NCBI GenBank assembly: GCA_034431495.1
Contig: DAOUDB010000252.1
Location: forward strand, 1 to 6,594
Direction of reading: 5' to 3'
From: Roseilinea sp034431495
GTDB taxonomy: Bacteria; Chloroflexota; Anaerolineae; J036; Brachytrichaceae
DNA: 6,594 nucleotides
Position numbers and translations under genes: made by a program. Under the pieces are notes generated by a model that saw only the letters and a program-made list of their open reading frames with translations, did not search any database and was not told where the DNA came from. Shown here in pieces: positions 5,949 through 6,594 of the stretch. Each line of letters starts with the position of its first letter. The stretch's first letter is position 1.

Positions 5949-6440
5949 ATGATCGGAAAGAAAATGGAACAGGCAATCAACGAACAGATCAAGCACGAGT
6001 TGTACTCGTCGTATCTGTACCTGGCGATGGCGAACTACTTCGAGCAGATTCACCTGCCGGGATTCGCCCACTGGATGAGTGTGCAGGCCGAAGAAGAGCG
6101 CGGTCATGCCATGAAGTTCGTTGAACATCTGAATGACCGGGGCGGAAAGGTGGTGTTCCAGGCGCTGGATCAGCCGCCATCGGAGTTCAAAGGGCCGCTG
6201 GATGTGTTTCAGCAAGTGCAGGCGCATGAGGAGAAAGTGACCAGCCTGATTCATGCGCTGTATGACACGGCCGTGCAGGAAAATGACAAGCCGGCGCAGG
6301 TTTTTCTGTACTGGTTTATCAACGAACAGGTCGAAGAGGAGAAGAACGCCGATCTGATCGTGCAGCAATTGAAGATGATCGGCGACCAGCGCCCGGCGTT
6401 GTTCATGGTGGATCGGCATCTGGCCGGCCGGGGCAAGTAA
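5949..6440 (+). CDS. ftnA: Non-haem ferritin (FtnA type)
   Basis: This is a 163-residue bacterial ferritin of the kind that builds a 24-subunit cytoplasmic iron-storage shell, oxidising Fe(II) and storing it as a ferric mineral. Every ferroxidase residue I know from E. coli FtnA is present at the same number: E17, Y24, E49, E50, H53, E94, E126, Q127, E129 and E130. Sites A, B and the extra C site therefore look complete. No haem-binding Met of bacterioferritin is apparent at the usual place. The ATG at 5949 is chosen because AAGGAG (5936-5941) lies 7 nt upstream; a TTG at 5931 in the same frame would put the ribosome site inside the gene. Length is typical of the family. It follows a small membrane-protein gene by 18 nt. 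No Fur box or own promoter was recognised, so expression probably depends at least partly on the upstream gene. Confidence 0.96.
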   Translation: MIGKKMEQAINEQIKHELYSSYLYLAMANYFEQIHLPGFAHWMSVQAEEERGHAMKFVEHLNDRGGKVVFQALDQPPSEFKGPLDVFQQVQAHEEKVTSLIHALYDTAVQENDKPAQVFLYWFINEQVEEEKNADLIVQQLKMIGDQRPALFMVDRHLAGRGK

Positions 6441-6550
6441 CGCCGATCGACGTGCCGGGGGCAGCTCGCAGGGATGAGTGTCCGACTCGGCCTGTGGGCT
6501 GGGCACTGCCAAGTCACTTGACAGGCGACGAAAACCATGCGGCGCTGCGA
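6441..6550. other. Gene-free stretch after the ferritin gene
   Basis: No gene is seen here. A short GAGT/ACTC pair (6476-6479 with 6485-6488) is too small and lacks a T run, so no convincing terminator for the ferritin gene is visible. A TTGACA at 6518-6523 has no -10 box at a suitable distance. Confidence 0.5.
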
Positions 6551-6584
6551 GTTGTAGGGCAAGCCGCCTGGCTTGCCCTACAAC
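6551..6584. repeat. Perfect 15-bp inverted repeat (REP/MITE-like palindrome)
   Basis: The left arm GTTGTAGGGCAAGCC (6551-6565) and right arm GGCTTGCCCTACAAC (6570-6584) are exactly complementary around a 4-base GCCT loop, giving a very stable hairpin in either strand. No T run follows (the next bases are CTGAGACGCG), so it is not a standard intrinsic terminator, though it could still stop transcription or protect mRNA ends. Hairpins with TGTAGGG/CCCTACA ends are common dispersed intergenic repeats in several bacterial groups, so a multicopy element is the likeliest reading. Confidence 0.75.
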
Positions 6585-6594
6585 CTGAGACGCG

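Noticed and set aside
5823..6512. A 229-residue open frame on the minus strand opposite ferritin
   Set aside because: The opposite strand encodes a ferritin with every active-site residue; the antisense frame is a shadow.
6551..6584. Intrinsic terminator of the ferritin gene
   Set aside because: The hairpin is strong but is 110 nt past the stop and is not followed by T residues on the plus strand. On the minus strand the bases after it (CTCGCAGC) also lack a T run.

Overview
The window is GC-rich (near 60% by eye) bacterial DNA with seven protein genes, one cut by the left edge. No RNA genes, CRISPR arrays, transposases or phage genes were seen. The host is probably a Chloroflexota-type bacterium. 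That is a weak inference from a corrinoid methyl-carrier protein, an orphan beta-ketoadipyl-type thiolase, several lineage-specific membrane proteins, and promoters with little or no leader. No marker gene in the window settles it.

Layout. At 1-353 (minus) is the N-terminal 117 residues of a corrinoid protein of methyltransferase systems, with its own promoter at 459-487. Positions 354-801 hold no gene. At 802-2214 (plus) is a 470-residue ferritin-like protein. Its C-terminal half carries a complete E/ExxH/E/ExxH di-iron set, and its N-terminal half looks like a second, degenerate copy of the fold. At 2269-2961 (plus) is a seven-helix membrane protein whose His, Asp and HxxxH residues match the zinc site of CREST-superfamily hydrolases (alkaline ceramidases, PAQR receptors). 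It overlaps tail to tail by 29 bases with an unrecognised seven-helix membrane protein at 2933-4006 (minus). That gene lies downstream of a PcaF/PaaJ-like thiolase at 4073-5284 (minus), probably in one transcript. From the same 64-base divergent spacer, a four-helix membrane protein (5349-5930, plus) reads rightward into an FtnA-type ferritin (5949-6440, plus). A perfect 15-bp inverted repeat at 6551-6584 lies in the tail of the window.

How the genes relate. There is no single pathway. The readable themes are one-carbon transfer (corrinoid protein), acyl-CoA breakdown (thiolase), iron storage (ferritin), and an uncharacterised di-iron protein beside a candidate lipid-active membrane hydrolase. 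The two least described items are the tandem ferritin-like protein and the CREST-like membrane protein, which are adjacent on the same strand. The rest is mostly ordinary chromosomal housekeeping.
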